NCBI GenBank assembly: GCA_913053875.1
Contig: CAJXGN010000005.1
Coordinates: 186,001 to 250,000, forward strand
Length of the DNA stretch: 64,000 bases
Direction: 5' to 3'
Source of the DNA: an uncultured Agromyces sp.
Lineage (GTDB): Bacteria > Actinomycetota > Actinomycetes > Actinomycetales > Microbacteriaceae
Shown: positions 22,279 to 30,452 of the stretch, piece after piece
Position numbering within the stretch: the first letter of the stretch is position 1
Layout of the letters: the number at the start of each line of letters is the position of its first letter
Position numbers and translations under genes: made by a program
The notes under the pieces: generated by a model
The model's database searches: none
What the model was told of the DNA's origin: nothing
The model's input: the letters and a program-made list of their open reading frames with translations, nothing else

Positions 22279-23541
22279 ATGAGCAGGCAGGACGGCAGCG
22301 GCCGGCAGGTCACGACCGGTCCGGTCGACGACTCCGGCACGCCGATCCTGCACGTCGACATGGACGCGTTCTTCGCGTCGGTCGAGCTGCTGCGCCGACC
22401 GGAGCTGCGCGGCCAGCCGGTCATCGTGGGCGGCGGCGGGCAGCGCGGCGTCGTGTCGGCGGCGAGCTACGAGGCGCGCAGGTACGGGGTCTACTCGGCG
22501 ATGTCGATGGCGCTCGCGCTGCGCAAGTGCCCGAACGCCGTCATCGTGCCGGTCGACATGCCCCGGTACGCGGCCATCTCGAAGCAGGTCATGGCGATCT
22601 TCGAGGAGGTCACCCCGTTCGTCGAGAAGCTCTCGATCGACGAGGCGTTCCTCGACGTGGGCGGCGCCCGGCGCCTGCACGGCTCACCCGCCGAGATCGC
22701 GTGGACGATCCGCACGCGGGTGCGCGAGGAGCTCGGGCTGCCGTGCTCGGTCGGCCTGGCCGCCACGAAGTTCGTCGCGAAGGTGGCATCCGGCCGCGCC
22801 AAGCCCGACGGACTGCTCGTCGTGCCCGCCGATCGTACCCTCGAGTTCCTGCACCCGCTGCCCGTCTCGGCGCTCTGGGGCGTCGGCAGGGTCACCGAGG
22901 AGTCGCTCGGCCGGCTCGGCCTGCGCACGGTCGCCGACGTCGCACAGACGCCGCTGGACGCGCTCGAGCGCGCGGTCGGGCCGGCGGTCGGGCGCAAGCT
23001 CCACGCGCTCGCGAACGGGGTCGATCCGCGCGACGTGTCGACGCACCACGTCGAGAAGAGCATCGGGCACGAGCAGACGTTCCGGCACGACCTGACCGAC
23101 CCCGAGGAGATCCGCCGCGTGCTGCTGCGTCAGGCCGAGGACGTCGCCGTGCGCCTGCGCCGCGCGGGCCTGCTGGGTCGCACGGTCGTGCTGAAGCTGC
23201 GGTACACCGACTTCCGCACCGTGACGCGCTCGCGCACGCTGGGGGAGCCGACGGATGTCGCGAAGCGCATCTACGACGAGGTGTGCCTCGCGCTCGACGG
23301 GCTCGACCTCGACGGGGACCGCGTGCGGCTGGTCGGCGTCCGCGCCGAGCAGCTGCGCCCGTCGGGCGCCGCGGCGAGCCTCTGGGACCCGGACGAGGAC
23401 TGGCGGCAGGCCGAGCGCACCGTCGACCGGCTCACCGAGCGGTTCGGCCGGGGAGCGGTGCGCCCGGCGGCGCTCGTGCGCCGGGGCGAACACGATCGCG
23501 TGGAGCCGCAGCGCGGGCAGGTCGACCCGTTCCTGGGCTGA
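22279..23541 (+). CDS. dinB: DNA polymerase IV (Y-family)
   Basis: 420 residues. Error-prone translesion polymerase. Catalytic motifs are intact: HVDMDAFFASVE (first Asp, steric-gate Phe) and LSIDEAFLDV (Asp-Glu pair). The little-finger domain (about 255-370) is present. The C-terminus (RGQVDPFLG) lacks an obvious QLxLF clamp-binding motif, though DPFLG may serve. ATG 22279 lies 7 nt after TACCCT (22267-22272) with no ribosome site: leaderless. No SOS (LexA) box is visible at the promoter. Confidence 0.95.
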   Translation: MSRQDGSGRQVTTGPVDDSGTPILHVDMDAFFASVELLRRPELRGQPVIVGGGGQRGVVSAASYEARRYGVYSAMSMALALRKCPNAVIVPVDMPRYAAISKQVMAIFEEVTPFVEKLSIDEAFLDVGGARRLHGSPAEIAWTIRTRVREELGLPCSVGLAATKFVAKVASGRAKPDGLLVVPADRTLEFLHPLPVSALWGVGRVTEESLGRLGLRTVADVAQTPLDALERAVGPAVGRKLHALANGVDPRDVSTHHVEKSIGHEQTFRHDLTDPEEIRRVLLRQAEDVAVRLRRAGLLGRTVVLKLRYTDFRTVTRSRTLGEPTDVAKRIYDEVCLALDGLDLDGDRVRLVGVRAEQLRPSGAAASLWDPDEDWRQAERTVDRLTERFGRGAVRPAALVRRGEHDRVEPQRGQVDPFLG

Positions 23542-23615
23542 ACGGCCGCTTCGGCGGCATCCGATCGGCCCGGCACCCTAGCCCGACCCGGCAGCGGCGG
23601 AGTAGCGTGGCCGCC

Positions 23616-23963
23616 ATGGCTGATCTCGCGCTCGAACTCTCGAAGGCTGCCGGCGACGCCGGCATCAAGACCGTCTACGGCGACCCCGTCACGATCGAGG
23701 GCACCACGCTCATCCCGGTCGCGCTCGCGTACTACGGCTTCGGCGCGGGCACCGCCGAGGGCGAGGCGACCGGCTCGGGCGGTGGCGGCAAGGGCAGCGG
23801 CGGCGGTGGCGGCGGCCTCTCCATTCCAGTCGGCGCATACGTGGGCAAGGACGGCGAGACGCACTTCGAGCCGAACGTGATCTCGCTCCTCGCCGTCGGC
23901 ATCCCGTTCGTGTGGGTCGCGGGCAACGCGCTCGCCAAGCTGATCAAGGTGCTCAAGAAGTAG
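23616..23963 (+). CDS. GerW/YtfJ-family small protein
   Basis: 115 residues. The pattern GDPVTIEGTTLIPVALAYYGFGAG, a Gly-rich middle (GGGGKGSGGGGGG) and SIPVGAYV matches the GerW (YtfJ) family, known as spore-germination proteins in Firmicutes but common, with unknown role, in non-sporulating actinobacteria. It ends in a hydrophobic helix with basic tail (GNALAKLIKVLKK). ATG 23616 follows TAGCGT (23603-23608) by 8 nt, so it is probably leaderless. Confidence 0.78.
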   Translation: MADLALELSKAAGDAGIKTVYGDPVTIEGTTLIPVALAYYGFGAGTAEGEATGSGGGGKGSGGGGGGLSIPVGAYVGKDGETHFEPNVISLLAVGIPFVWVAGNALAKLIKVLKK

Positions 23964-23992
23964 CTTCCGGCGGCCCCGCCCGAGCGCGGGTC

Positions 23993-23998
23993 TATACT
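23993..23998 (+). promoter_or_regulatory. -10 element of the thiamine-uptake operon
   Basis: TATACT lies 16 nt before the riboswitch aptamer, placing transcription start near 24005. Confidence 0.6.
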
Positions 23999-24008
23999 CG
24001 TGTCGAAC

Positions 24009-24095
24009 ACGGGAGTCCGGTGAGCCGGGCTGAGAGGAAGGTTCTCCAACCTTCGACCGTCGAACCTGATCTGGATCATGCCAGCGCAGGGAGGC
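24009..24095 (+). ncRNA. TPP riboswitch (THI box) aptamer
   Basis: The conserved thiamine-pyrophosphate aptamer is readable: CTGAGA at 24030-24035 after the GGTGAGCCGGG stem, and GAACCTGATCTGGATCATG...CCAGCGCAGGGAG at 24062-24093. The variable P3a stem lies between them. It binds TPP in the nascent mRNA and shuts the gene off when thiamine is plentiful. It is followed by a transporter of the YkoEDC type, one of the known THI-box targets. Confidence 0.95.
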
Positions 24096-24113
24096 AGACA
24101 CCATCTCATTTCC

Positions 24114-24144
24114 CGTGCCGCTTTCACTGAAGAGAAAGGGCACG
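24114..24144 (+). promoter_or_regulatory. Shine-Dalgarno-masking hairpin of the riboswitch
   Basis: CGTGCC-g-CTTTC (24114-24125) pairs with GAAAG-GGCACG (24134-24144), an 11-bp stem with one bulged G. The right arm contains the ribosome site AGAAAGGG that lies just before the GTG at 24149. This is the expected expression platform for translational control; a competing fold with the aptamer would free the site when TPP is scarce. The structure is seen; the switching is inferred. Confidence 0.65.
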
Positions 24145-24148
24145 AACA

Positions 24149-24784
24149 GTGCACGCAACCACGTCCACCACCCCTTCCACCGGCACCGGGCGTCCCGCCC
24201 GCTCGCTCCGCTGGCGCGTCGTCGACATCGTCGTCGCCAGCGTCGTGGGCGTCGCGGTCGGCGTCGTCTTCTGGGCCTGGGGCCTCGCCTGGAACGGCGT
24301 CAGCGCGCCGATCGAGGCGCTCCTGCCCGGCCTCCAGGCCGCCCCCGCCGCGGTCTGGCTCATCGCCGGCGTGCTCGGCGCGCTCATCATCCGCAAGCCG
24401 GGTGCCGCCATCTACACCGAGACCGTCGCCGCGGTGGTCTCGGCGCTGATCGGCAGCCAGTGGGGCGGGTTCCTGACCATCGAGGCCGGCCTCGTGCAGG
24501 GCCTCGGCGCGGAGCTCATCTTCCTGCTGTTCCTCTACCGCAAGTGGAACCTGCCGGTCGCCCTGCTCGCCGGTGCCGGTGCGGGCCTCGCCATGGCGAT
24601 CAACGACCTCGTGCTCTGGTACGCGGGCGCCGCACCGGCGTTCGCCGCGATCTACACCGTCTCCGCAGTCGTCGGCGGCGCGCTCATCGCCGGCCTGCTG
24701 TCCTGGCTCGCGGTGCGCGGACTCGCCTCCACGGGAGCGCTCAGCCGCTTCGCCGCAGGTCGCGAGGCGCGGATCGCCGACTGA
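24149..24784 (+). CDS. ykoE: ECF transporter substrate-binding (S) component YkoE
   Basis: 211 residues, five to six membrane segments after a Thr/Ser-rich N-terminus (RWRVVDIVVASVVGVAVGVVF onward). YkoE proteins bind hydroxymethylpyrimidine or a thiamine precursor for uptake. The GGFLTIEAGLVQGLGAELIF stretch is characteristic. GTG 24149 follows AGAAAGGG; TPP riboswitch control supports the thiamine-related substrate. One base separates it from ykoD. Confidence 0.9.
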   Translation: MHATTSTTPSTGTGRPARSLRWRVVDIVVASVVGVAVGVVFWAWGLAWNGVSAPIEALLPGLQAAPAAVWLIAGVLGALIIRKPGAAIYTETVAAVVSALIGSQWGGFLTIEAGLVQGLGAELIFLLFLYRKWNLPVALLAGAGAGLAMAINDLVLWYAGAAPAFAAIYTVSAVVGGALIAGLLSWLAVRGLASTGALSRFAAGREARIAD

Positions 24785-24785
24785 C

Positions 24786-26255
24786 GTGACCCGCGACGTG
24801 TCACGTGCCGTCACCCCGGCCGCGGTGCGAGCCGCCGGCTGGGGGTGGCGGCACGCCGGCCGCCGCTCCTGGGCGATCGACGGCCTCGACCTCGGCATCG
24901 AGCCGGGGGAGCGCGTGCTGCTGCTCGGTGCCTCGGGTTCCGGCAAGTCCACCCTGCTGCACGGCCTCGCCGGCGTGCTCGGCGGCGAGGAGGAGGGCGA
25001 CGTGCGCGGCGCGCTGCTGGTCGGCGGTCGGCCTGCGGCGGCGGGCTCGGCGGCGCTCGTGCTGCAGGACCCCGACGCGCAGGTCGTGCTGGCCCGGGTC
25101 GGCGACGACGTGGCATTCGGATGCGAGAACATCGGCGTGCCCCGCGACGAGATCTGGCCCCGCGTGCGCGAGGCGCTCGACGCCGTCGGCCTCGACCTGC
25201 CCCTCGACCACCCGACCTCGCACCTCTCGGGCGGGCAGAAGCAGCGCCTCGCGCTGGCCGGCGCGCTCGCCATGCGCCCCGGCCTGCTGCTGCTCGACGA
25301 ACCGACCGCGAACCTCGACCCGGCGGGGGTGCGCGAGGTGCGCGACGCGGTCGACCGAGTCACCCGCGAGACCGGGGCCACCCTCGTGGTGGTCGAGCAC
25401 CGGGTGGACGCCTGGCTGCCCGTGATCGACCGGGTCGTCGTGCTCGGCGCCGCGGGCGGGGTCGTCGCCGACGGGCCTCCCGACGCAGTGCTCGCCGATC
25501 GTGCGACCGAACTCGCACGCGACGGCGTCTGGCTGCCGGGCCGCCGGCTGCTGCCCGACCACGACCCCCGCCCGGCCGGTGCCGTGCTGCTCGATGCCGC
25601 GGGGCTCGCCGTGGGCCGCGATCCGTCCGCGGTCGTGATGGGCGGGCTCGACCTCGCCGTGCGCGCGGGCAACGCGCTCTGCGTCACCGGTCCGAACGGC
25701 GTCGGCAAGTCGACCCTCGCGCTCACGGTCGCGGGCCTCATCCCGCCGGTCGGCGGTCGGCTCGGGGCATCCGCCCCCCTCGCCCGCGGAGCCGACCCGG
25801 CGCCGCACCGATGGCGCTCGAAGCAGCTGCTCTCGCGCATCGGCACGGTGTTCCAGGACCCGGAGCACCAGTTCCTCACCGGCCGCGTCCGCGACGAGCT
25901 CGCCGTCGGGCCGCGCGCGCAGAAGGTGCCCGACGCCGAGATCCGGCAGCGGGTCGACGACCTGCTGGTGCGGCTCCGGCTCGACCGGCTCGCCGAGGCG
26001 AACCCGTACACGCTCTCGGGCGGGCAGAAGCGGCGGCTGTCGGTCGCGACGGTGCTGGCCTCGCGCCCGGACGTGCTCGTGCTCGACGAGCCGACGTTCG
26101 GGCAGGACGCGACGACCTGGGCGGAACTCGTCGGGTTGCTCGGGGCGCTGCGGGACGAGGGGCACGCGATCGTCGCGGTCACGCACGACGAGCAGGTGGT
26201 CGACGCCCTCGCCGACGAGCGCCTCGACCTCGCCCCGCTGGAGGTGCCGGCATGA
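24786..26255 (+). CDS. ykoD: ECF transporter ATPase YkoD (two fused ABC domains)
   Basis: 489 residues with two complete ABC modules, as in YkoD. First half: Walker A GASGSGKST, signature LSGGQKQRL, Walker B LLLLDEPTANLD. Second half: Walker A GPNGVGKST, signature LSGGQKRRL, Walker B VLVLDEPTFGQD. It powers uptake of the ligand bound by YkoE. GTG 24786 begins one base after ykoE; its stop overlaps the ykoC ATG. Confidence 0.93.
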   Translation: MTRDVSRAVTPAAVRAAGWGWRHAGRRSWAIDGLDLGIEPGERVLLLGASGSGKSTLLHGLAGVLGGEEEGDVRGALLVGGRPAAAGSAALVLQDPDAQVVLARVGDDVAFGCENIGVPRDEIWPRVREALDAVGLDLPLDHPTSHLSGGQKQRLALAGALAMRPGLLLLDEPTANLDPAGVREVRDAVDRVTRETGATLVVVEHRVDAWLPVIDRVVVLGAAGGVVADGPPDAVLADRATELARDGVWLPGRRLLPDHDPRPAGAVLLDAAGLAVGRDPSAVVMGGLDLAVRAGNALCVTGPNGVGKSTLALTVAGLIPPVGGRLGASAPLARGADPAPHRWRSKQLLSRIGTVFQDPEHQFLTGRVRDELAVGPRAQKVPDAEIRQRVDDLLVRLRLDRLAEANPYTLSGGQKRRLSVATVLASRPDVLVLDEPTFGQDATTWAELVGLLGALRDEGHAIVAVTHDEQVVDALADERLDLAPLEVPA

Positions 26256-27034
26256 GCCTGCTCGACGCCCGCGGCGGCACGACCTGGGTCGGCCGGCGCA
26301 ACCCGGTCGCGAAGGTCGCGGCGACCGTGCCGCTCAGCCTGGCGCTGCTGCTCACGCTCGACCCGGTATCGGCGGGGACGGCGATCGTGCTCGAACTGCT
26401 GCTGTTCTGGGCGGCCGGGCTGGGCGCACTGGTCTGGTCGCGGCGCACCGCCGTGGTGTGGATCGCCGGTCCGCTCGCGGGGCTCAGCATGGTGCTCTAC
26501 GGCCGCACCGGCGGCACGGTCTACTTCGAGTGGGGCCTGATCCAGGTCTCGCAGGGGTCGATCGAGATCGGCCTCTCGACGGCCGCCCGCGTGATCGCGA
26601 TCGCGCTGCCCGCGGTGGTGCTGTTCCTCACCATCGATCCGACCGACTTCGCCGACGGGCTCTCGCAGACGTTGCGGCTGCCCGAGCGATTCGTGCTCGG
26701 CGCGCTCGGGGCGCTGCGCCTCGTGGGCCTGTTCATGGACGACTGGCGCGCGCTCGCGCTGGCGCGCCGGGCGCGCGGCGTGGGCGATCGCTGGATCGTG
26801 CCGCGCCTCGTCGGCCAGGCCTTCGGGCTGCTCGTGCTCTCCATTCGGCGCGGGTCGAAGCTCGCCACCGCGATGGAGGCGCGCGGGTTCGGCGCCGAGA
26901 TCGCGCGGTCGCACGCGCGCGAGGTGCACTTCGGCGGCGCCGAGGTGGTGCTCATCGCGATCGGGGCGGTCGTGGCGGCGGTGTGCGTGGTCGTGGCCGT
27001 GGCATCCGGAAGCTGGAACTTCATCCTTGGCTGA
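26252..27034 (+). CDS. ykoC: ECF transporter transmembrane (T) component YkoC
   Basis: 260 residues with about five membrane segments. Couples the YkoD ATPase to YkoE. It carries the T-component coupling motifs ALARRARGV and TAMEARGFG (A-R-x/G type), about 30 residues apart, which contact the ATPases. ATGA overlap with ykoD. Its stop lies 8 nt inside the next gene. Confidence 0.92.
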   Translation: MSLLDARGGTTWVGRRNPVAKVAATVPLSLALLLTLDPVSAGTAIVLELLLFWAAGLGALVWSRRTAVVWIAGPLAGLSMVLYGRTGGTVYFEWGLIQVSQGSIEIGLSTAARVIAIALPAVVLFLTIDPTDFADGLSQTLRLPERFVLGALGALRLVGLFMDDWRALALARRARGVGDRWIVPRLVGQAFGLLVLSIRRGSKLATAMEARGFGAEIARSHAREVHFGGAEVVLIAIGAVVAAVCVVVAVASGSWNFILG

Positions 27035-27758
27035 GCGACTGGCTCCCGCGGTGGCGGCGCGACGGCTCGCGGCGTTCCTCCGCTCGCTGCCGTCGGCGAC
27101 GGTCGTGGTCGACGGCCCCAGCGGCGTGGGCAAGTCCAGCCTCGCCGACGCGATCGTGGCGGCGGCCGGGTCGCTGCCGGTGGACGTGCTGCGCCTCGAC
27201 GCGGTCTACCCGGGCTGGGACGGGCTCGCAGCGGGATCGCGCGTAGTGCGCGACGGCGTGCTCGGTCCGCGCGCCCGTGGCGAGGCGGGGTCCTTGCGGC
27301 GCTGGGACTGGGCGCACGACCGCCCCGCCGAATCCCACCTCGTGCGGCCTGCCGGCCGCCTCGTCGTCGAGGGCTGCGGGGCCTTCGCCCGTCCGCTGCC
27401 CCTCCCAGACCCGTCAAAAGGCTGCGCTCCGGGGGCTGGGAGTGCAGGTAATCGACGGGTCTCGGCTTCGCCCGTCCCAGACCCGTCAAAAGGCTGCGCT
27501 CTGGCGGCTGAGTGTGCAGGAAATCGACGGGTCTCGGAACCGCCGGTCGTGCGGGTGTGGATGGTCGCGGGGGAGGATGCCCGGAGGCGGCGCGCGCTCG
27601 AACGCGACCATGGCGGGTTCGATCCGTTCTGGGACACGTGGGAGCGCCAGTGGCGCGCGTACGTGTCGGCCGCCGCGCCGGCGCACCGCGCGGACCTCGT
27701 CGTCGACGGCGCCTGGCCGTTCCCTCGCCGAGCGTCGAGGACTACGGTGGGCTCATGA
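27027..27758 (+). CDS. P-loop nucleotide kinase-like protein interrupted by an in-frame repeat
   Basis: 243 residues. VVVDGPSGVGKSSLADAI near residue 25 is a Walker A motif, and the layout resembles the uridine-kinase-like ATP-binding proteins of actinobacteria. About 45 residues (roughly 126-171) are encoded by two 63-bp palindromic repeats, giving PDPSKGCA and GNRRVS twice. The frame is kept and family sequence (VRVWMVAGEDARRRRALERD) resumes after it. TTG 27027 overlaps the ykoC stop by 8 nt, so translation is coupled. Substrate unknown; a thiamine-precursor kinase is only a guess from position. Confidence 0.75.
   Translation: MAERLAPAVAARRLAAFLRSLPSATVVVDGPSGVGKSSLADAIVAAAGSLPVDVLRLDAVYPGWDGLAAGSRVVRDGVLGPRARGEAGSLRRWDWAHDRPAESHLVRPAGRLVVEGCGAFARPLPLPDPSKGCAPGAGSAGNRRVSASPVPDPSKGCALAAECAGNRRVSEPPVVRVWMVAGEDARRRRALERDHGGFDPFWDTWERQWRAYVSAAAPAHRADLVVDGAWPFPRRASRTTVGS
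27403..27537 (+). repeat. Tandem pair of 63-bp hairpin (REP-like) repeats inside a gene
   Basis: Unit 1 is 27403-27465 and unit 2 is 27475-27537, separated by 9 bp (72-bp period, 58 of 63 positions identical by eye). Each unit begins CCAGACCCGTC and ends GACGGGTCTCGG, so each is an inverted repeat able to form a hairpin. The first few bases outside (CTTCGCCCG) also recur. The period is a multiple of three and the reading frame stays open. A composition shift (CAAAAGG in GC-rich surroundings) suggests an inserted element. Confidence 0.85.
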
Positions 27759-28012
27759 ACGCGAGCAATGAAGCCGTGCGCTACACCGCGGAGTTCGTCG
27801 ACGGCCCGCTCGAGGGGCAGTCGGAGCAGCGGATCCTGGTGGCCGGCGAGTACGAGCGGCGCGTCGGCATGATGGCCGCGGTCGACGGGCTGGAGTCGCT
27901 CTTCTGGTACGACGCGATCGACGAGCGCGACGTCGCCGGAATGGTGCACGTGCGGTACCGCTTCGACGCGGACGACTCCGACCCGGTCGAGTCCGACGAC
28001 GAGAACGACTGA
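27755..28012 (+). CDS. Small acidic protein of unknown function
   Basis: 85 residues, acidic C-terminus (DADDSDPVESDDEND). The core (AEFVDGPLEGQSEQRILVAGEY) looks like a small beta protein. ATG overlaps the kinase stop (ATGA), yet TACGGT (27743-27748) lies 7 nt upstream with no ribosome site, so it may also be transcribed separately as a leaderless message. Not recognised. Confidence 0.7.
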   Translation: MNASNEAVRYTAEFVDGPLEGQSEQRILVAGEYERRVGMMAAVDGLESLFWYDAIDERDVAGMVHVRYRFDADDSDPVESDDEND

Positions 28013-28040
28013 GCGGCGACCGTGCGGCAGCGCCCGCGAC

Positions 28041-29294
28041 TCAGCCGGCGAAGAACGCGTCCAGCATGAGCGACGGGTGGGTGAGCCGCCAGATCGGGCC
28101 CGGGTCGGTGATCGCGGCGTCGAGCTCGAGCGCGGTCGTCACGTCGCCGTCGGCCGTGGGCACGGTGACGCTGCCCACCTGGTCGCCGGGCGAGCCGGTG
28201 CTGAACGGCTCGACGACGACCTCGGGCTCGCCGCTCGCGTCGTTCCACGCGGGCTGCGTGCGATCGCTCGCCGCGACCCCCTCGGCGCGATCGCCCCACG
28301 GTGCGGTGAGGATCGCGTAGGTGTCGCCCTCGGCGATCACGGTGACCTCCTCGTCGACGACGCGCAGCTCCTCGATCGCGGTCGTGACGGCAGGATCGAG
28401 CGTGTCGTAGTCGGGCATGCGCAGGAATGCGCCCGACAGCACCCGCACGTCGTCGCCCTGCCCGAACGTGGTCAGGAACACGAAGCACAGTCCCGCCTGG
28501 TTCGTGAACGATCGCGACAGGCCGCGCACGCCGTCGGACTCGAGGTGCGCCGAGACGTCGGGGACGGTCCGTTCGCCGAACGTGCGCTCGTCCGCGGTCG
28601 CGAGGATGTCGACGAGCGCGGGCTCGACCGCGACGTATGCGCCCAGGCGAGCGGCATCCGCCGCCGTGCCGATGTTCTCGTCGCTCAATCCGGTCGCGTC
28701 GATCACCACCGAATCGGCGAGGCCGTGCTCGGCGAGCCAGGCGTTGCCGGCGATCGTGTAGCCGTCGACCGAGCCGAACGCCCACCGGGCGAGTCCGTCG
28801 GCGTGGTTGTTGCTCGAGCCGAGCAGGACGGCGCGGAGCATGTCGCGCATGGTCCAGGTGTCGCCGGGCGAGGTCGGCACCGTGCGGGCGCCGGCGTCGC
28901 GGTAGTCGAGGTAGGCCTCGTAGTCTGCGGGGGTGATCGGCACGTCGGGGCCGGGCTCGCCGGCCGCGAGGGGCTGCGCATCCAGCACCGTGAGGGCGAG
29001 CACGAGCTTCGCGACGCCCGCGAAGGGCACGGCCTCCTCGAGTCCCGCCTCGGCCAGCGTGACCGACTCGGCGGCCGTCTCGGGGGAGTCGGGGTCGACC
29101 ACGACCACCGCGGACGCGCCCGCATCGGGGAGCTCGACCGACACCGATCCGGCCGCCTGGGCGCCGGGGTCGACGGCCTGCACCGACACCGTCGGCAGCG
29201 GCCCGAGGAGCGTGGCCGGCCCGTAGAGGCCGAGCGCGATGATCGCGAGCGCGCCGAGGGCGATGAGCACTGCACGCAGGGGACCGGGCATCAC
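28041..29294 (-). CDS. Degenerate D-alanyl-D-alanine carboxypeptidase-like protein
   Basis: 417 residues: an N-terminal membrane anchor (about 8-28, AVLIALGALAIIALGLYG) and a penicillin-binding-protein fold of the S11 type. The active site looks broken: the SxxK position reads FAGVAKL (Gly93 where Ser is needed, Lys96 kept), SxN is kept as SSNNHAD, and the KTG position reads FTNQAG. So it is probably a non-catalytic relative acting in the envelope. GTG 29294 follows TACGAT (29301-29306, minus) by 7 nt; an ATG three bases later is equally possible. Convergent with the small acidic gene. Confidence 0.82.
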   Translation of the reverse strand: MMPGPLRAVLIALGALAIIALGLYGPATLLGPLPTVSVQAVDPGAQAAGSVSVELPDAGASAVVVVDPDSPETAAESVTLAEAGLEEAVPFAGVAKLVLALTVLDAQPLAAGEPGPDVPITPADYEAYLDYRDAGARTVPTSPGDTWTMRDMLRAVLLGSSNNHADGLARWAFGSVDGYTIAGNAWLAEHGLADSVVIDATGLSDENIGTAADAARLGAYVAVEPALVDILATADERTFGERTVPDVSAHLESDGVRGLSRSFTNQAGLCFVFLTTFGQGDDVRVLSGAFLRMPDYDTLDPAVTTAIEELRVVDEEVTVIAEGDTYAILTAPWGDRAEGVAASDRTQPAWNDASGEPEVVVEPFSTGSPGDQVGSVTVPTADGDVTTALELDAAITDPGPIWRLTHPSLMLDAFFAG

Positions 29295-29314
29295 CCGATG
29301 ATCGTACCCGCGGA

Positions 29315-29668
29315 TCAGGCCCAACCCAGTTCGTGCAGCCGCTCGTCGTCGATTCCGTAGTAGTGCGCGATCTCGTGCACGAGCGTGACGTGGATCTCGT
29401 CGCGCAGCTGGTCGAGGTCGTCGCACGCCGCGAGCAGCCCGAGGCGGTACAGCACGATGCGGTCGGGCATCTCGCCGAAGCCGTAGCGGTCGCGCTCGGT
29501 GACCGCGACGCCCTCGTACAGCCCGAGCAGGTCGAGCGAGCCGTCTTCCGGCGTGTCCTCGACCACGAACACGACGTTCTCGAGCCCGTCGACCATGTCG
29601 TCGGGCAGGGCGTCGAGCTCGTCCACGACGAGCTGCTCGAAGGCGTCCTCGTCGAGTTCGACGGCCAT
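29315..29668 (-). CDS. Minimal zincin metallopeptidase (PF06262-like)
   Basis: 117 residues. The C-terminal HEIAHYYGIDDERLHELGW has the HExxHxxGxxD zinc motif of the small predicted zincin family found beside tRNA and translation genes in actinobacteria. Substrate unknown. The ATG at 29668 follows GGAGCG; upstream sequence is the tRNA-His gene and is not coding. Confidence 0.88.
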   Translation of the reverse strand: MAVELDEDAFEQLVVDELDALPDDMVDGLENVVFVVEDTPEDGSLDLLGLYEGVAVTERDRYGFGEMPDRIVLYRLGLLAACDDLDQLRDEIHVTLVHEIAHYYGIDDERLHELGWA

Positions 29669-29699
29669 CAGCGCTCCTCGCGGGGAGGGGGAGAAGTGG

Positions 29700-29773
29700 G
29701 GTGAGTAACGGGGCTTGAACCCGCGACCTCCTGGACCACAACCAGGCGCTCTACCAACTGAGCTATACCCACC
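29700..29773 (-). tRNA. tRNA-His (GTG)
   Basis: On the minus strand the acceptor GTGGGTA pairs with TACTCAC. The D-arm AGCTCAGTTGGTAGAGC, the anticodon stem-loop CCTGG-TTGTGGT-CCAGG (anticodon GTG) and the T-arm GGTTCAAGCC are all present. An extra G precedes position 1 and faces C73, the identity feature of tRNA-His. CCA is not encoded. Confidence 0.96.
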
Positions 29774-29821
29774 ATGCGGACCCGCTCGGCGCACGCCGAA
29801 CGAGGCAACTCGACGACTTTA

Positions 29822-30442
29822 CTACACCTTTGCTGTGAACTCGTTCACGACGGCCTCCGAGATCTTCGCCAGCTCGTCGCTGGTCGGCCCGGGGTCGGCG
29901 ACGAAGACCGCGCGCCGGTAGTAACGCAGCTCGCGGATCGACTCGAGGATGTCGGCGAGGGCCCGGTGGCCGCCGTTCTTGGCCGGCGCGTTGAAGTACA
30001 CGCGCGGGAACCAGCGACGGGCGAGCTCCTTGATCGACGACACGTCGACGTTGCGGTAGTGCAGGTGCGCGTCGAGCCGCGGCATGTACTTCGCGAGGAA
30101 CATGCGGTCGGTGCCGATGGTGTTGCCCGCGAGGGGCGCCTTCTGCTCCTCGGGCACGTGCGCGAGCACGTACTCGAGCACCTCGTACTCGGCCTCGGCG
30201 ACGCTCTTGCCGCCCGGGATCTCCTCGATGAGGCCCGACTCGGTGTGCATCTTCCGCACGAAGTCGCCCATGTGCTCGAGGGCGGATGCATCGGGCTTGA
30301 TGACGATGCTGAGGCCGGCGTCGACCGGCTCGAGGTCGTAGTCGGTGATCACCACGGCGATCTCGACGAGTTCGTCGACCTCGAGGTCGAGGCCCGTCAT
30401 CTCGCAGTCGATCCAGACGAGGCGATCACCCGAGGTTCCCAT
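29822..30442 (-). CDS. orn: Oligoribonuclease
   Basis: 206 residues. Degrades 2-5-nt RNAs, including pGpG, to mononucleotides. DEDDh exonuclease: [14 protein letters not shown] (DxE), [11 protein letters not shown] (His-x4-Asp) and [15 protein letters not shown]. The ATG at 30442 follows TAGAAT (30450-30455, minus) by 8 nt, so it is leaderless by the pattern seen elsewhere. It is followed by tRNA-His on the same strand. Confidence 0.96.
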   Translation of the reverse strand: MGTSGDRLVWIDCEMTGLDLEVDELVEIAVVITDYDLEPVDAGLSIVIKPDASALEHMGDFVRKMHTESGLIEEIPGGKSVAEAEYEVLEYVLAHVPEEQKAPLAGNTIGTDRMFLAKYMPRLDAHLHYRNVDVSSIKELARRWFPRVYFNAPAKNGGHRALADILESIRELRYYRRAVFVADPGPTSDELAKISEAVVNEFTAKV

Positions 30443-30452
30443 GCGATCGATT

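Noticed and set aside
22240..22280. LexA/SOS box before dinB
   Set aside because: No CGAAC-N4-GTTCG type sequence is present in the short upstream region.
23755..23820. Gly-rich repeats in the GerW-like gene as a DNA repeat element
   Set aside because: GGC/GGT codon runs for a Gly linker typical of this family; no DNA-level periodicity outside the coding frame.
27403..27537. CRISPR array (two repeats with a spacer)
   Set aside because: Only two units with a 9-bp gap, each internally palindromic over 63 bp, no cas genes; fits a hairpin repeat, not CRISPR.
29669..29794. Upstream extension of the small zincin gene
   Set aside because: It reads through tRNA-His; the ATG at 29668 with GGAGCG just upstream is the clear start.
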